Positions 33,157-46,940 of a stretch of DNA of 64,000 bases are shown here, piece after piece. The notes under the pieces were generated by a model. The model was not told the origin of the DNA and searched no databases. It was given only the letters and a program-made list of their open reading frames with translations. The position numbers and the translations under genes were made by a program. Origin of the DNA: Cymodocea nodosa. Lineage: Eukaryota; Streptophyta; Magnoliopsida; Alismatales; Cymodoceaceae. The stretch lies in contig CM072343.1 in NCBI GenBank assembly GCA_036874045.1, forward strand, positions 16,140,001-16,204,000. Direction: 5' to 3'. How positions within the stretch are numbered: position 1 is the first letter of the stretch; each line of letters opens with the position of its first letter.

Positions 33157-36100
33157 ATGACGGAAGGGGGAAGAGCAGCGGAGCGGACGACTCCACCGTC
33201 TCCACCGCCACTCCACCCGGTAATCGCGCCCCTCTCCTATCTGCTTGGCAGGTGGAGGGGCGAAGGAGAGGGAGGCTTCCCTACCATCAACTCCTTCCGC
33301 TACGGGGAAGAGATCGCCTTCTCCCACTCCGGCAAGGTTAGGTCATCCCAACCTCACTCTTCGTCTGTCACCGTTCTCTTTTTTACTGACGAATGCCGAC
33401 GGTTTGTGCGGAGCAGCCGGTGATCGCATACAGCCAGAAGACGTGGAAGCTGGCCTCCGGGGAGCCGATGCACGCCGAGAGTGGGTACTGGAGGCCGAAA
33501 CCCGATGGGTCCATTGAGGTCGTCATCGCCCAGAGCACCGGTCTCGTTGAAGTCCAGGTGCGATTTTTGTCAACTTCCCTCTTTGTCTCTGTTTTCTGTA
33601 AATCCACATTTTGCACATTCCAAAGAACATCGCTGAAATTTTCTCTCGCATATTAATTCATGGTTCTTTGTGCAGAAAGGTACCTATGACGCTGAAAGGA
33701 AGATTATAAAGCTTCAAAGTGAAAATGTTGCAAATGCGGCAAAGGTAATAACATCCATTTTTCGAGATTGAACTTTTGTTACAATTGGATAACTGCACAC
33801 AGACAGAGTTATTGAATTCATAATAAGAACATATTCTATGCGCATTCATGAAATAAATGTTTAGCTTATCGTTTGATTGTGCAACTAAATCCTATTTGGT
33901 TTGAGAGTGGCAGAATTTTATTTGGATGAAATCCTTGGATTTTTGACTTGATAAAATATGATTTTGAAACTAAATGGTGTTTGATTGGGAACCAAGAAAA
34001 CTCATCAAATTAGTTGAAAAGATTTTTTACTTACTAAAAGAGTAGATTAAAGAATGTGTAAAGATTGTAAGTTTATTCAAAAGAAAACTTTAACTACATA
34101 ACAAGGATTCAAAAATTGATTTGTATTGGCAAAAATTCGTTGATTCAGATTGGTTTTTAAGATTAACGATAATGAAATGGCATGTATTTCAAGTATCATT
34201 AGGATTTGAATGATCCTTCCTTTTAGATCGTTGTTGTTTTGTAGGCTCATTGAAACTATGGAAGCTTTTGAACTGCAAAATGTCAGATTAGTTGATCCAT
34301 GCATTGGATCAATCAATCTGGTGAAGCTTGTCTGTTGATAGGTCATCATTGTTTTGTTGTAAAAGAAGAAAAGTAGATGAAGAGAAAGACAAAGACAAAG
34401 ACATGACTAGAAGAATAAGGTGAAGACAAAGACATTGCTAGAAGAGGAAGATGAAGTCAAAGGTGTTACTAGAACCCTCTGCAACCACCATAACCCATTA
34501 AGGTTTCTAGTGGGAAGAAAGGAAAGGAAGAAGAAGAGGAGGTGGCGACACACATAAGGGGTGGAGAATGAAGAAGAAAATGGAAAAGAAAGAAAAAAAG
34601 GAAAAAAGAAGAAAGAGAGAAAGAAGAAAGAAAAGGAAGGATAAGAAAAAAAGAAAAGAAGGAAAAAAGGAATATAAAAAAATTATTAAATAAAAATTTA
34701 TGTTTAACAAATGGTGGAAGTAATAAAAAATCAAAAAAAATATTTTTTTAAAAATTAACTCAAAAAATTTATTTTCTAGTTTTCTTATTAATTCACATGA
34801 TATTTTTAAAAAATATTAATTACATTATAAGCATTGATTTAAAAATCAAGGTGGATCATTGAAAAAAAAAAAAGGATAAACATGCTTTTTTTTTCAAAAA
34901 GGTACAAATATAATAAAGGGATTTCACATAAAGGAGATATATTTGTCCTTCATGTGAAAATTTTTTTTTTGAATAACAAAGAAAAACAAGATATCTAAGA
35001 ATTAGAACAAAAGGAAAAAATGGAAGGAGAAGAAAAAATAAAAAATATTACATAAAAATTATGTTTAAAAAAAGGAAGTTATTAAAAAATCAAAATTTTT
35101 TTCATTGACTTGACAAAAGAAGGGGCTTGCTATAATTGATATTATTTAAGAGTAGTGATGCATATAACTACTATGTTTATATCTAATTAACATTTTATAC
35201 ATGACAATTACCTATAAAATTTATCTAAGTTTGTTTTGCTTATCATAACTTCTTTTATCTTATTTCTAAGTTTTAAGTTGAAATTTTAAGTTTTTTATCT
35301 CTTTCGATAAAAATATTGTGTTTTCATTAATACAATTTTTGATCTTCGATAATAATAATCTAAGTCATAATCCCACTCCACATAAATCATATTTTCCATC
35401 CATTTTTATTCATAGTCAAATCTTTGATTAATTTACATAAATTTAAATCTTTTCTCACAATTGTAAACCATGTAGTTTTAAGCCTTCCTATACATCTTTT
35501 GGTTTTTCTGTATTAATTAATTCTTCTCTTATAATTAGTATATTTTTTGGTCTTCTAAGGATATGATCAATTTGTTTAAGCCAATTTTCTCTTATCTTAT
35601 ATTTAGTTGATGCAATTCCAACTCTATTCTTAATAAAGTCATTTTTAACTTATCATTTATAATATTAGTACTCATTTATCTAAGTATATGCATCTTAGCA
35701 ACACTTCCATTTTACATAATGATGGAAAGATAATAAACCTTAAAATGAAGTGACTACTTGAAATAAAAAGATTGTTTGGAAATATTAAGAGTCTTGTGAA
35801 ATAGCTCTTCTACGTAAAGAACATTAGTAGTGTAATGAAGATGTCTAAAGATAATGAATGAAAAGAAAGAATTCTATAAAATTTGTCATAAAAGTAGAAA
35901 AGAGGAAAATTTAGATAAGTATAAATTAACAAAAATGAATGCTAAGAAAATTATTAGTGAAGTTAAAAATCAGGCTTATAATGAACTATATGATAGTTTG
36001 AACACAAAGTAAAGAAAAAATAAAATATATAAATTGACTAAGACTAGAGAAAGGAAATCTAGAGATTTAAGTTAAGTGATTAAAGGATGAATATGGTAAA

Positions 36101-37815
36101 GTTTTAGTAAAAGAAAGTGAAATAGAAGATATATGATATAGGTGAAATTAGTAAGAATTAATAGTTTTGATGAATCTACCATAAGAAAAACTCTTATATG
36201 AAAAAAAAAATTGGGTGATAGTTCAAATGATATAAATTATAGTTATTTTAGAAGAATTAATAGTTTAAAAGTAAAGAAACTATTATGAAAATGAAATGTG
36301 AGAAAAGTATTAGACTAGATGATGTTTCTCTTCATGTGTGATACTACATGGGTGAAATATGGATTAAGCCTTTTAATATAATTTTAAAGACAGAAGATGT
36401 CAAATGAATGGATGAGAATTCTATAATACCTATATTTAAGAATAAGGATGATGTACAGAATTATAATAATTATCATAGTGTTAAGTTAATGGGTCATACT
36501 AGGAAATTATGAGAAAGTATTTGAGCAAAAATTAGGATATGTAATCAAATTACAGAAAGTCAATTTGAGTTTATACTAAGTAGTTCAACAATGGAGACTG
36601 TTCATTTATTTAAACAACTAATGAAAAATTTTAAATTTAAGAAAAGGACTTCTATATGGTTTTCATTGATTTAAACAAAACTTGTGATCGATTACTTAAA
36701 AATTTATTGTGGCAGGTTTCAGAAAGAAAGAATACTTACAGATATATTAATATTATAAAAGACATGATAGAGTAATTGTTAGTATTAAAACTACAGGACG
36801 AGGAACTAAGGAATTTTCAATAGGCATAGGTTTACACTAATAATCCTATTTAAATCTATATCTATTTGTCTTAATTATGGATAAAATAACTAAAGGAATT
36901 CAAGAAAAAAAATACTTTAGTGCATGCTATTTACTGATGATATAGTTTTAGCCAATCAGAGTGAGACAAGAATTAGTTCTAAATTAAAATTTTAAAGTAT
37001 GAAGGATTTAGATTAAGTGCATTAAAAGCTAAATGTATGGAGTATAAGTTTAGCAGAAATAGGAATAATAATGAAAGTGTACAATTAGATACTCATGAAA
37101 TTCATAAAAGTAAGACTTTCAAATACTTAATATTTATAATAAGTAGGAATGAAAAAATTCTAGAGGATGTTATTTAGAGGATTAAAGTAGAGTAAATAAA
37201 GTGGAGAAATACTTCTATAGTATTAGGTAATAGGATGATATCCTTAAAATTAAAAGGAAAATTCCATAAAACTACTATTTATTTAGCTATACTTTACAGT
37301 TTAAAATGTTAGGCTATAAAGCATGGTTATGTACAAAAAGTTAGTATTGTTAAAATGTAAATGCTTAGATAAATAAATGATAATACTATAATAGATAAAT
37401 TAAAAAATAAATTTATGAGGAATAAAATAAGAATTGTGTCAGTTGAACAAATCGACGTATAAAACAAGTTTACCTTTTAATTTTGAGACAGTTTCTTAAT
37501 TCTTATATTTTGAAATTGATCTTGTTATATAGAATTCCTAAGTGAGGTATCCTGAATATGCTCACCTATGGCTCTCAACCAATAACATGTTATATAGACG
37601 CTACTAGAAAGCCAAACATGCTTTAAACCATTAAAAAACTTAAATTGGTGATTATAGTGGGTTTTAGGTCAAAGAGTATTATTTTCTTTCTACAGGTGAA
37701 AGAGATCACCCGATATTTTGAAGTGTCGAACGGCAAAATATCATATCTTGTTCAAATGGCCACAAATGTAGCTACTCTGCAACCACATCTGAAAGCTGTT
37801 CTAAGCAAGCTCTGA
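33157..37815 (+). CDS. Nitrobindin-like heme protein (four exons)
   Basis: Exons 33157-33336, 33417-33557, 33676-33744 and 37696-37815 join in phase 0 at GT/AG borders to give 169 residues, close to the ~166 of the Arabidopsis nitrobindin At1g79260 (THAP4/UPF0678 domain). Family motifs in order: HPVIAPLSYLLGRWRGEGEG, FPTINSFRYGEEIAFSH, PVIAYSQKTWKLASGEPMHA, ESGYWRPKPDGSIEVVIAQS, TGLVEVQKGTYD, and the C-terminal LQPHLKAVLSKL with the His that ligates heme in this family. The protein is a ten-stranded beta barrel binding ferric heme and nitric oxide, probably cytosolic. No signal peptide. Introns 1 and 2 are 80 and 118 bp; intron 3 is 3,951 bp, swollen by LINE fragments. The frame appears intact. 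Confidence 0.93.
35345..35715 (-). mobile_element. RTE LINE 3' fragment, minus strand
   Basis: Minus-strand frames read RCIGRLKTTWFTIVRKDLN and TMNKNGWK, which correspond to the last conserved segment of plant RTE polyproteins (RGRPK-TW-E-V-KDL ... ALDR-W). Upstream pieces such as KIRENWLK and HILRRPK fit the segment just before it. Several frame breaks; no catalytic region. Confidence 0.6.
35870..37460 (+). mobile_element. RTE LINE reverse-transcriptase remnant
   Basis: Plus-strand frames show NELYDSLNTK and IYKLTKTRERKSRDLS, then YMVFIDLNKTCDR (the FIDLEKAYD motif of RTE reverse transcriptase), CMEYKFSR, HKSKTFKYL, IKWRNTSIVLGNRMISLKLK and KFHKTTIYLAILYS, in the order found in RTE elements. 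Numerous stops and frameshifts. It lies sense-oriented in the third nitrobindin intron and overlaps in content with the minus-strand fragment, so parts could pair in the pre-mRNA. Confidence 0.75.
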
Positions 37816-40800
37816 TATATACCTTTGACTGACCACGCTATGAAGTTTCATTGATACTTGGAATAAGGGTATCTTGACTGTTTTTCGTTATTTTGACATA
37901 GTTTGTAATTCGATGTCTAAATAATTCAGATGTCAGGATGGTCTTTGGAACTGATTGCACCGTTGGAATATTTGTACCATTGATGATCTTGAGTTTTATG
38001 AGGGAATATTATGTTTTTTGTTGTAACAATTTCTTAGACCGTAGGTGAAATCATTTGCAAATGATTTAAATGAATAATTAGACATTGTAAGTGGTAGAAT
38101 GATCTTGCAAAGGGTTTAAGAAGCATCCATGAAAAGAATTTCAGAATTCCATCAAGGATATCTGATGATCTAAGATTCTTTTAGCTCAGTCTTTCGGCCG
38201 GAATAATGAAATAATAAGAGAAACGCCCATGCTTCAGAGGGAGTTTGTTGAATAGTGGATTTATCATGCTGGATGAACATTTCCTTGCAATAATCTCTCT
38301 ACAACTTTTTTTCCCCATGCTATCTCAGATCTCTAATCTCTCTTCCTGGTATTGGTTATTATTTTTACTTTTACCATAATTTAAGTTCAAACTATTATAT
38401 TTTCAATAAAATGTGTAAAGCAACACAGGTGTGGAAACATACAGGAAGAAGGAAATACTTAAAATTCTTGACTATAAAAATGACTTCTTTTATCTACAAT
38501 TCACCAATAACTCTCAACTCACTTTTCACTTGAGAGTTCATTTTCTTCCTCCTAGCTCAAGAAAATAAATGTGCATTCATTCAATTCCCACCCATAATTA
38601 AAAGCTACTTTGTGGGAGATGGGCTACACAAGTATAAAAGTCTTCAGGGAAGCTTAAGTGATCCTCATGCTATAAGGAGGATTGTTGGATCAATAGAGGT
38701 AAGCTTAGCAAGTAAAGTATGAAGTATAAGTAAAGGCTTATGATCTTGTCCGTAATATGATAGGATTAATGTAAAACGCACACTACTAGAATTTGGTTTG
38801 AAGACATTGAAGATGAATATGAAGATGAAGAACAGCGTCCTTCATCTCTTTAGACATTGTACATCTATCTCCAACGAAGGTTGGTGTCTCCTCTTACGTT
38901 CATCAGCCGATCTCCACCTGTATATTAAATTTTCTTTTTCTTTTTTAATTGAAAAGTGGTAGATTTTTAATTGTGATTAGAAAACATTAAACGTGTACCA
39001 AATTAATTTGGTTAACAAATATGTTTATGTAATTAGACAATACATTGTGGTAATTAAATAAATAGATTTTAATGCTATTTTCATGTGATTAAACAAATAA
39101 ACTTTCATGTGCCTGAAAAAATACCTTGCTATAATTTAAAAATGGGTAAACAATAAATTGATATGACCAATTTTTAGGTGCAAATACTAAATTTCTATAA
39201 TAAAAATAATAAATATTTTATAGGATGAAGACATTTTAAATTAATTAATAATATAGTAGAATTTTGTGGATATAATTTATGATAAAAATAAACAATAAAT
39301 TATAACTATAGTTTATTTTGATGTTATATTATTCTGATTTAATCGTTAATTAAAGATATTAGTGTGATTTATAATGTTTAAAAATGATTATGTAGCTTGA
39401 TTGTTGCTTTAATAATTGTTAGTTATATGCTTAGAATGATCATATATTAATATGATTTGTATTAGTTGCATCCTAAGTTACTAATTTTCTAGAAATGATT
39501 ATGGCATGATAATTGTAGGAAATATCTAATCACGTTGGATACATGTAGCTATTAACCATTGGTTATTAATATCTTATTAATTTTAAAGATGCATGATTGA
39601 ATCTACATTTTTAATAATTATATGTTTATAAGTTATCATATGAATTAAATATTAAATTATTGTTTAAATATTATTTTTTTGTGGATTATACATGCATGAT
39701 TTAATTTATACTATTAATTTTTGAATGAGTTATTTAATCATTACGTGATAACATAGTTAAAGTGATTAACTTGTTATTTAATAAGATGATTGATATCATG
39801 AACCACATGTTTAAATCAAATTTTAATAACATGATTAAGTACTAACCTTTAATAAAATTAAAAAGCTTAAAAAAAATTTGTTATTGATTTTAATTTGGAA
39901 ATTGACTAAGCACAAATTATTTTAATTTGTAGACAACAAATATAAAAAGACAAGAAAGAAAACGTGTTAAGTAAAAAAAATTAATTATACAATTTGAATA
40001 AATTTTAAACTAAAATATTAATTATACAAATTAATGAAAAATAGTAATAAATATTAAATAGAAAAATCAGATTTTTATATTAACATAATAATAAAATGAT
40101 TAAATTTCTTGATTTATTAAACTCTATTTAAAATGATAGCATGACAACGCTCAACAATTATTCTTAGTCCTAAATCACAAATACTCATATCTTATATATC
40201 AAGGATCTTGGAATCGACTGTATTAACAGTTTTTCCAATAATATCAAATCATATTTTAACAAATGGGCTATCTTAGACTTTGAATGTCAACTCATTTATT
40301 ATTTGAGTGGAGTTCTTCCTTACATCCTTACATCATCATCAATGTATCTTCTTCTACTCTTTCTTTTTTTTATGAAAAGTTACGATCGAGTGAAGGCCCG
40401 AAACAAAAGGGAGTACACATGAAGAAGACTAGAACAAAACCCTATTAAAGAGACATGTATCTTCTTCTGCTCGATGATAACATTACCACACGATCGTTTA
40501 TATCTGTGATGCAAAAGAGATGTCGAAGAAAAGGAACTAGACGTACAAGTATCATTGAGTTTCTTGATATATAGCTTAGCGGTGAGACTTATATATGGTT
40601 CTTACATTAGCAATCAAGGGTTTGATGCTTAATTTAGATTAACCAAATCATACGTTATTTGTTAAAATTTTCTTGTTATGCTTAATGACAGTAATTATAG
40701 TTTAAATTTTCAAATCTTCATCAACCACCTCTCTTTAATAAGCTATGATCCTAACAAAATGCATTGCTCAAAGTAAAGCTATTTTTCGAAAATCAAACTA

Positions 40801-41522
40801 AAGCTTTTTTTTTTTTTTTGATATCGATAATGTTTGCTTGGGACATTGTTTAATTTCTAAATGATATATATTCTACGCTAAGAGAAGACTGAATAAACTA
40901 TTAAGTTCCTTGGATATTCTTGATATATACCAAACTATTTGAGTATTTAATAAGACTCATATGTTATCAACTCCATAGATATTCTTGATGTTTATCAAGC
41001 TATTTGAGTGTCTATAAATGTTCACTTTTAATCACTTTTAAAGATATTTTTGGTGTTTATCAAGTTATTTAAGTATCTGAGGATAAAAAAGAAACTATTA
41101 AGTTAATTTTTAAATATTTTATCCAAGTTAAAATTGAAAATAAAAATAAAAAAGTTAAAAGTGATGAGTCCTTACACTCTTGAATTGATTTTAAATTAGA
41201 ATTTTAATTGAATGGTTGGTTTTGAGTTGATTTTGGTTTACACTCAAGCAATGTGATATACAACTTAAAACATAGGATTTAGGGTTTAAAAGAAAAAAAC
41301 CAACATGAAACCATGTCAAATGCATCTACATGAACAAACATCTTCATAATCGACATGTTCTTGTATCTTGAGAGAGAGAGAGAGAGAGAGAGTGAGTGAA
41401 AGAAAAGTTTGACAAAAGAATATATGACAAATAACACGATCGATCTATACATGTGCTTGTCCAGCTGATGATAGGAGACACATATATGTACATATAGATT
41501 GCTCAAGACAACTATACCACAG
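37816..41522. other. Gene-free stretch downstream of nitrobindin and PCaP1
   Basis: The two genes converge here. The first few hundred bases presumably hold the nitrobindin 3' untranslated region. The rest is very AT-rich, with no recognisable coding sequence. A (GA)12 microsatellite lies at 41370-41393, just beyond the PCaP1 stop codon. Confidence 0.5.
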
Positions 41523-42623
41523 CTACACAGGGATGTCTGCTTTGTCTTTGACAACCACCGGCTCCGACGACATCGGCTCCGGCGTCACGGCTACGGTGGC
41601 GGTCGTTTCATCTGCAGGAGCAGCGGCCGCAACTACTACTTCCTTTTGTTTTGTCTCCTCTTCCTTCTCTTCTTCAAGCTCTCCCTTCTCTTTGGTGGTG
41701 CTGCCTTCCGACTTAGTTGGTTCCAACTCCTCCGCTGCTGCTTCTCTAGTAGCGGTGGCGCCGGCTGTTTCTTCCTTGGGGAGAAAGGTGCAGACTCTCT
41801 CGAAGATAAAGAAGACGGGGCCAGAGACGAGCACTGGTCCATATTTGGAGGATGCTTCGCTCACCTTCATCGATCCAGGGAAGTCTACACCACCACAACC
41901 ACCATCCGTAGATAACATGGTATAGTTGTAGGTTATAAGAAGAGATTATAAGTGCAGGTGAGTGTTTGGAAAGAAACTCTCGTGTAGTTGAATCTAGATT
42001 TTATATTAAATGATGTTTTTCCCTTACTATTAATTGATTTTGAGATGAAATTTCAAATTAAAATGGTCTTGTTCTCTTGCTATCAATTCTGCATCATTAC
42101 TATCAATTATAATGAACTTTCAAATTTACAACTTACCTATCTTGACCAGTTCTTCCAGGAACTTGTTGATTCCAGCAGATTCCTTCTTGAGACCTGCTTC
42201 GGTACGCTCCTTCACCACAGCATGCAACTCATGAACAATATATATATATACATATGATCTTGTCATGACGGGGTCCAGATCGATCCATCACAAAGCTAGC
42301 TTAATTAGAACTTTCATGACGATTGATGAGGACGCGGACCTTGGTTTCAGCGGAAGAAGACCGATAGATCTCCAAAGTTTTAGGCCGGAGCTCCTCCTTT
42401 TTCTCCTGAAACTCCTTGTTTACCTCCTCCTACACGTACAACAATATCGACTTGACACAAATAGATGATCATCTACAACATCAAAAACAAACACCCGGCC
42501 AGCATGTACCTTGGAATCCTCGAAGGACTTGCATGCTTCGGCGGCGGCGGCGGCCTTTTTGGGACCACTCTTGTCAAAGACCTTCTTGATCATTGGAAGC
42601 ACCTTAGCCTTCCAATAACCCAT
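41523..42623 (-). CDS. PCAP1: Plasma-membrane-associated cation-binding protein (DREPP/PCaP1)
   Basis: Four exons on the minus strand, 42623-42510, 42429-42340, 42227-42137 and 41884-41523, give 218 residues (Arabidopsis PCaP1 225). The start MGYWKAKVLPMIKKVF carries Gly2 for N-myristoylation and the basic helix that binds phosphoinositides and calmodulin. Then follow AAAAAEACKSFEDSK, EEVNKEFQEKKEELRPKTLE, ESAGINKFLEELVKI and the hallmark VSEASSKYGPVLVSGPVFFI. The C-terminal third is Glu/Lys/Ala/Thr-rich and ends KDKADIPV; this part varies in the family and binds cations. The protein sits on the cytoplasmic face of the plasma membrane, binding Ca2+/Cu2+ and phosphoinositides. Exon 3 ends in phase 1 and exon 4 restores the Asp of KIDFPGS. 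No lesion is seen. Confidence 0.95.
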
Positions 42624-42773
42624 GTCTCTCTAGCTTCTTGCTGGGATGCTCAGCGACAAAGAGAGAGACCAAAATGGACTATCAAAACACACATACGCAG
42701 ACACACAATTTCCCGCTCTACTAACGAGAGAACAAGCCAGGCTTGGAGACTTGTAAGGAGGGAGGAAGATAAG

Positions 42774-42782
42774 ATATATAAC
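42774..42782 (-). promoter_or_regulatory. Candidate TATA box of PCaP1
   Basis: GTTATATATCTT on the minus strand lies about 150 bases before the PCaP1 ATG. The spacing is plausible for a 5' leader of about 120 bases. Confidence 0.4.
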
Positions 42783-45700
42783 GACGGCCACCGGCCCAGG
42801 GGTTGCAGATTCCAGTGAAGAGGGCGTGGGGATGCGTGTGGTCTTTTGGTGCGCCGGAAGGCGGTGGGCTTGTCGTGGTGCGGTGGCGGCCGAGCACGAC
42901 CTCACCCGCCACGCTTCGGTGGCACCGCGGGATCCGACGGAGACAATTTTTCTTGCGGAAATGCCCTCGTAAATTTACGTATTGTTATTTTCAATCCACC
43001 AAGTTGTACGTTCGGTTACTTATCCCATATGAAGACATATATCATATATTAATTTAGATTCAGTTTTATATTAATCGATATAAAACTATTCCCACACTCT
43101 TCTTCATTTATGATTTATTTTATGCTCAAGGTGTCTTACAGTTAGATTTGTGTAAGCTTAGCTCTAATATTATATGAAATTTTACTTCAAAATTACTTAT
43201 TAATAGGTCAAGAAATTCATCATATTTTGTTTAAGTTAAATCTTTATGTTAACATTCTTACACTAATATTCTTCTTAATACTTAATCGTTTGGACGGTTA
43301 AAGCTGAAAGTAAACGATAGTCAACAGCAATAGTTTAAATGCAAAAATACTAATGTTATCGAAAGAAATTTTGAAAGGTAAACAACCGCAAAAGCTTAAT
43401 TAATAATAGATAACAATATTCATGGTTTCTTTAAAGATTTAAATTTTAACGAATGTAAAAAATAGTATATTATAAAAATAAGTGTGGAATTAGAAGGGGA
43501 AACTTGGAAAACATATGCGTTTTTCTCAATGGGATAATGGTTTGAGTTTGGAAATAGAAATTGAATTTTGTAATGAACTAAGGTAGAGGAACCTTAAAGT
43601 CGACATTGTAAAAATTCTAATTTAAAATTAATTGATAATAAATAAGAGAATCTATCGTATACTAACTTAGATTCCATCTGTACATTCATTATCAATATAA
43701 AACTTTTCACATTTTCTATTATATATAACTTATAACTAAATGCGTATAAGCCAATTTTGATATTAAGTAAAAATTTCAATGCAAAACTAATCATTGACTA
43801 TTTTAGATGGTAAGTTCTTCAATTGTGTCATTTCTTTGTCACATCAATGTCATGACAGTGTCACAACTAATAATATTGATATTCACTGTGCTTTCATGTG
43901 TATCTATCTATCATTTTAGTGTTCATGCATGTGCCATTTAGTGATGACACAATTGTGTCATTTCAGTGTCACTGTGATATCATTAGTTTTGTTTTTAACA
44001 CATCAGACAGCAGCATGATGATAGCAAATGTGTAGTTATCATGTACTAAAGTTCCTCCCACAAAAGAGAAGATCACCCTCATATGGATTAAATGCTTCTT
44101 AATTTGTTTGAGAGAGAAACATTGTTGTGATTATTAGACTTATTCAATTTCCCTGACATTACTGCAATTGGAATCACCGTAATTTCTTGTCATATCCATG
44201 TATATACAATGTAAATATCACATTGGCGAACTGATAAGGTTAATTATGATGGTAAATTTATAGGAGTAAGATATGTTATGAACAAAGAAGGATTCCACTT
44301 CTTGCCATCTATATTTACATTTGACAGGTAAGGTAAGTACAGGCAATACATGGTTATATATGAAAGTTTATTCATATGAACAAGACATGTCATGTTCATG
44401 GAAAGGACCATGTTCCTCACCATCTATGCTTAAATCGAACATGTCATGTAAGTACAAGAAAGACATGGTTCTCATAGTATATAGACAATATGAATGAAAT
44501 GACATTTTTAAAAGTACATGATAGCGTTGATAAGTTCATTTACATGGTAGTTCTTGGCATCCTTTGCATGATGGCTCCCAGGGAAATAGATTATTAGTCC
44601 GTCAGCTTGCTCATTAAAGACAAGTCCAACATTTCATTATTGTGCTCGTGATATTTGAGTTGAACTCCTTGCCTACGACAAGGGTTTTGGAGAGATTCTT
44701 CGACTTCCCATCTGTTCATCTTGTGCATTCACAATCACTAGCTAACTTCATGAGAAAATAAAGAAAACGTCGGTACTTGCAATCGACTCTCTGAAAATTC
44801 TAACTAACTTAAAATTAGTTGATAATAAGTAAGAAACCAACCTGGTAACCTATCTAAAAGTAAACGAAATTGAAAATTTTAAAGATATGGCTTGATAGAT
44901 CACTATATTATATTATTTTGAAAATCAGCATATCATCTTTATGAACAGTGTACTAAACTTGATTATATATGTAAAATGGCACACTAGAAAGTATATCAAA
45001 ATTTACACAGAAGCTCTTTTATTAGCGTGAACGATTGACCAATGCAGGGAGAGAGGTCGATCGATCGAAAGATGGGTTGATAATATGAATGACTAATAGA
45101 GCGATCAACTTGTTGCATGTGAAGTTTTTCGAGATTTTCTGAGTATTTATTTCTATAGGAAGAGGGTTGGAAAATTTCTTCCATAACGAAAGACATATCA
45201 TAACAAGATATCAAAATTCTTTTCCATCGTAGCTTTCTGTGATGCACAAACAACAGTTTCTTTCACTCTCTTTCCTATAAATTTCAAACGCACAAACACT
45301 TCCTTAAAATGTACGTGACATCTGTAAGGTAATTAATCATAGCAATATGTAAATCATCCGTTTCATTTACTGGAGTAAATTTTTCCTACCATCAGATGCA
45401 ACACATGGATCATTTTCCAAGAGAGATTTTAACTAAGCTTGCTCTCTCTTGCCTTTTTGTTCAATTTTATAAATGAGCTAAAATAATCACTTTATCGTTA
45501 TAATAAAATAAAATCCCGTGGATTGATTAGAATCATTGATATGATAAATATGAAGTTAACACTTGTGCATAGTGCACGTGTAGTTATGGTGTTTGTTATT
45601 TTACCATATTTTTTTTATAATTTGCTGAAAAGTACAAGGATCTTCAAAATTCTACACATCGTCAAAGAGAATTTTCTAACAAAATGGCAAGATTGTAACT

Positions 45701-46940
45701 AATTCCTTAGAAACATAACTTCTATATCCACCCACCCTTACCTTTGAACATACATATGTTTCAATACCATATATAATGACAAGTTATTTTAATCAAAAAT
45801 TTATAAAAATGTTCTTTATTTTAAATTACATATGAAAAGTATGAAGTTATCTATCTCTGTTTGAGAGATTGTCTCTAATTAAGAACCTTCCATTTTTAGA
45901 ACATCAAAGTTGGGTAAGTCAAACCTTAGATCAAATTGCTTGAATGCTATTTTTCTCAAACATTTTAAGTTCAATGAAAAGAGCGTGTGAAGCACAAGTC
46001 TAACATTAGTTGAGTTCGGAAATAATTGATACTGGATTTTTAGATATGAATTTTATTGTGTGCCATGGAATTCAATTACGTATCTTGTAAATATTTCTGA
46101 TTTTCCTACGTACTCAAAAAATTCTTATCATTAAGAAGACAATTTTTTTTAAAACGGAAAGGAAGAAGATGAGATAACATCATAGATTGATATAAAGAGA
46201 AAGAAATACAAATACCCAAATACATATAAGATCAGATTGATGTGATGGTATTATATTTTGGATGCTTGAGTCAATCACGAATCCATGATTAGAGAAGATT
46301 TCAGTAACTAACATATTTTTTAATTAAAAGCCTTCGATGTATTTATGAGACGAGAATCCAAAGAAAAAGAAGTTACAAGTAGAGAGATTAGGCTAAAATC
46401 CTACACACAGAAAACTATGAAAACAACACAATAAGGAAAAGAAAGATAAAACCACACCAAGCACAAATCTCATACTACCACAAGCGAATGTTACAATTCA
46501 GAATGCCCCATCTATCTGGCATCCAGTGTTCTCAGGCTTCATCAAGTAAACCCGCCACACTATTGAAACTTATTTTTTGATTAATGCTAATGAGATAACT
46601 AACATACATATTTATTATCATTTTAAAATATTTTAGATACTAGTTTAAATAATTAACCATGTTTGGTAACACAAAAAAGTAGGGAAAAAAATCGGAGCGG
46701 AATCTTGGTTTTCAAAGACACTTCAAGGATCCGGAAATGGAAAATATGATCACAACAAGAGGTATTGATCATCTTTATGCATTCTTCTCATGAAAAAGTT
46801 TTCTTTCTGTGTGAAAAAGGGAAGAAGGAAAAGAAGTAACAAAAGGCATCATATAAAAGAACAAAGATCTACTAGAAGTCTCGGTAAACTACTCACAGTT
46901 GCATCATCTTCTTCAGTGGCGACATATACATTCTAAAGTT
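42783..46940. other. Gene-free stretch
   Basis: 42783-42960 is GC-rich promoter-proximal sequence of PCaP1. Beyond it the sequence is AT-rich. 43820-43990 has many TGTCA/GTGTCA words, and 44320-44480 an imperfect local duplication around AAGTACAGGCAATACATGGTT and AAGTACAAGAAAGACATGGTT. No gene recognised. Confidence 0.45.

Larger units (their letters stand above)
33745..37695 (+). other. Nitrobindin intron 3, repeat-filled
   Basis: Donor GTAATA, acceptor TTTCTACAG. Contents: a purine-rich tract (GAAGAAAGG-type, 34507-34720), poly-A/T rich sequence 34720-35100, and two RTE LINE fragments in opposite orientation (35345-35715 minus, 35870-37460 plus). No host gene is visible inside. Confidence 0.75.

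Noticed and set aside
34507..34734. Minus-strand Phe/Leu/Ser-rich frame suggesting a membrane protein
   Set aside because: Arises from a simple purine tract (GAA/GGA repeats) inside nitrobindin intron 3.
41499..41925. Plus-strand open frames over PCaP1 exon 4 and other frames of the same exon
   Set aside because: Shadows of the Glu/Ala/Lys-rich exon; the minus-strand reading matches a known family and joins in frame to three other exons.
45000..45253. Minus-strand 85-codon frame in the gene-free stretch
   Set aside because: No recognisable motif, AT-rich codon use, no splice or promoter signals.
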